Origin: Chryseobacterium indologenes
GTDB taxonomy: Bacteria > Bacteroidota > Bacteroidia > Flavobacteriales > Weeksellaceae
Assembly (NCBI RefSeq): GCF_001295265.1
Contig: NZ_LJOD01000001.1
Location: 62,001 to 126,000 of the forward strand
DNA: 64,000 nucleotides
Direction: 5' to 3'
In this document: positions 63,904 through 64,000 of the stretch, piece after piece
Layout of the letters: each line of letters opens with the position of its first letter
Numbering within the stretch: the stretch's first letter is position 1
Translations under genes and position numbers: made by a program
Notes under the pieces: generated by a model
What the model saw: only the letters and a program-made list of their open reading frames with translations
Told to the model about the DNA's origin: nothing
Databases searched by the model: none

Positions 63904-64000
63904 TTTCAACAGTATTGTACGGCTGTCCGGCTTGTATTAAAGCCTGTACATCCGAGAGTTTATAATAATTCTTGCGGTTAAGTTTGGAATATGGCAATAA
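63884..64000 (-). CDS. Second HTH protein, 3' end only (runs off the window)
   Basis: The last 38 codons of a minus-strand gene entering from beyond 64000: LPYSKLNRKNYYKLSDVQAL, then IQAGQPYNTVENG and a TGA at 63884. The wing-and-helix pattern (RKNYYKLSDVQALI) is the end of an excisionase-type HTH domain. Its tail overlaps the start of the gene at 63903, so both are in one operon. Confidence 0.65.
   Translation of the reverse strand, partial: LLPYSKLNRKNYYKLSDVQALIQAGQPYNTVENGFTDK

Overview
The window looks like a chromosome segment from a Chryseobacterium-like member of the Flavobacteriia (Bacteroidota). Supporting signs are several TANNTTTG-type -7 promoter boxes, AT-rich spacers, subclass A2 class A beta-lactamases of the CGA/CIA/CME kind, flavobacterial secreted proteins, and an IntDOT-like integrase. 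No rRNA, tRNA or CRISPR array was seen.

Layout. 1-3 kb: a GNAT-like acetyltransferase, an AraC regulator and a Bcr/CflA-type drug efflux pump. 3.2-7.5 kb: a tight co-directional run of five secreted serine-hydrolase-fold proteins: two class A beta-lactamases, two alpha/beta-hydrolase lipoproteins between them, and an AmpC-like serine hydrolase. 7.5-8.9 kb: a frameshifted gene, a 128-bp inverted-repeat element and a long AT-rich leader. 8.9-17.6 kb: one 2,898-residue gene whose order (N-terminal cargo-like region, C80 cysteine protease, hydrophobic translocation-like region, beta-rich region, C-terminal discoidin-like domain) mirrors the large clostridial toxins. The cargo position holds Leu-rich helical repeats with no evident glycosyltransferase. 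An IS transposase remnant and hairpins follow. This is the most striking object in the window.

18-27 kb: small proteins (a zinc ribbon, a lone FAD-sorbitol-dehydrogenase-type small subunit, a VOC protein), an LRR plus secreted propeller-like pair, two ferritin-like proteins (one with a Tat lipoprotein signal), a fasciclin protein, and a divergent ECF sigma/anti-sigma pair. 27-36 kb: a minus-strand block of LRR, SUFU-like, membrane, secreted and unknown proteins. A gene fragment lies at each side; one is a duplicate of the 3' end of the LRR gene.

36.6-41.6 kb: a Leloir galactose operon (fsa-like aldolase, galK, galT, HAD phosphatase, small winged-helix protein) behind a perfect inverted repeat, plus an AraC regulator. 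42.4-52.4 kb: a six-gene arabinoglucuronoxylan operon (GH127, acetylesterase, GPH-family transporter, GH10, GH43, GH67) with no SusC/SusD pair. A divergent Nudix-fold regulator (AraR/NrtR type, degenerate Nudix box) faces it. Its promoter region shares a 23-bp motif with the galactose operon's operator, suggesting a common sugar regulon.

53.6-64 kb: the left part of an integrative conjugative element: tyrosine integrase, SSB, DUF932 protein, small ORFs and a complete-looking PRTRC cassette (E, C, F, B, ThiF) closed by a nested hairpin. Minus-strand regulators follow (sigma-4/alpha-CTD-like protein, receiver-only protein, two excisionase-like HTH proteins). The element runs off the right edge.
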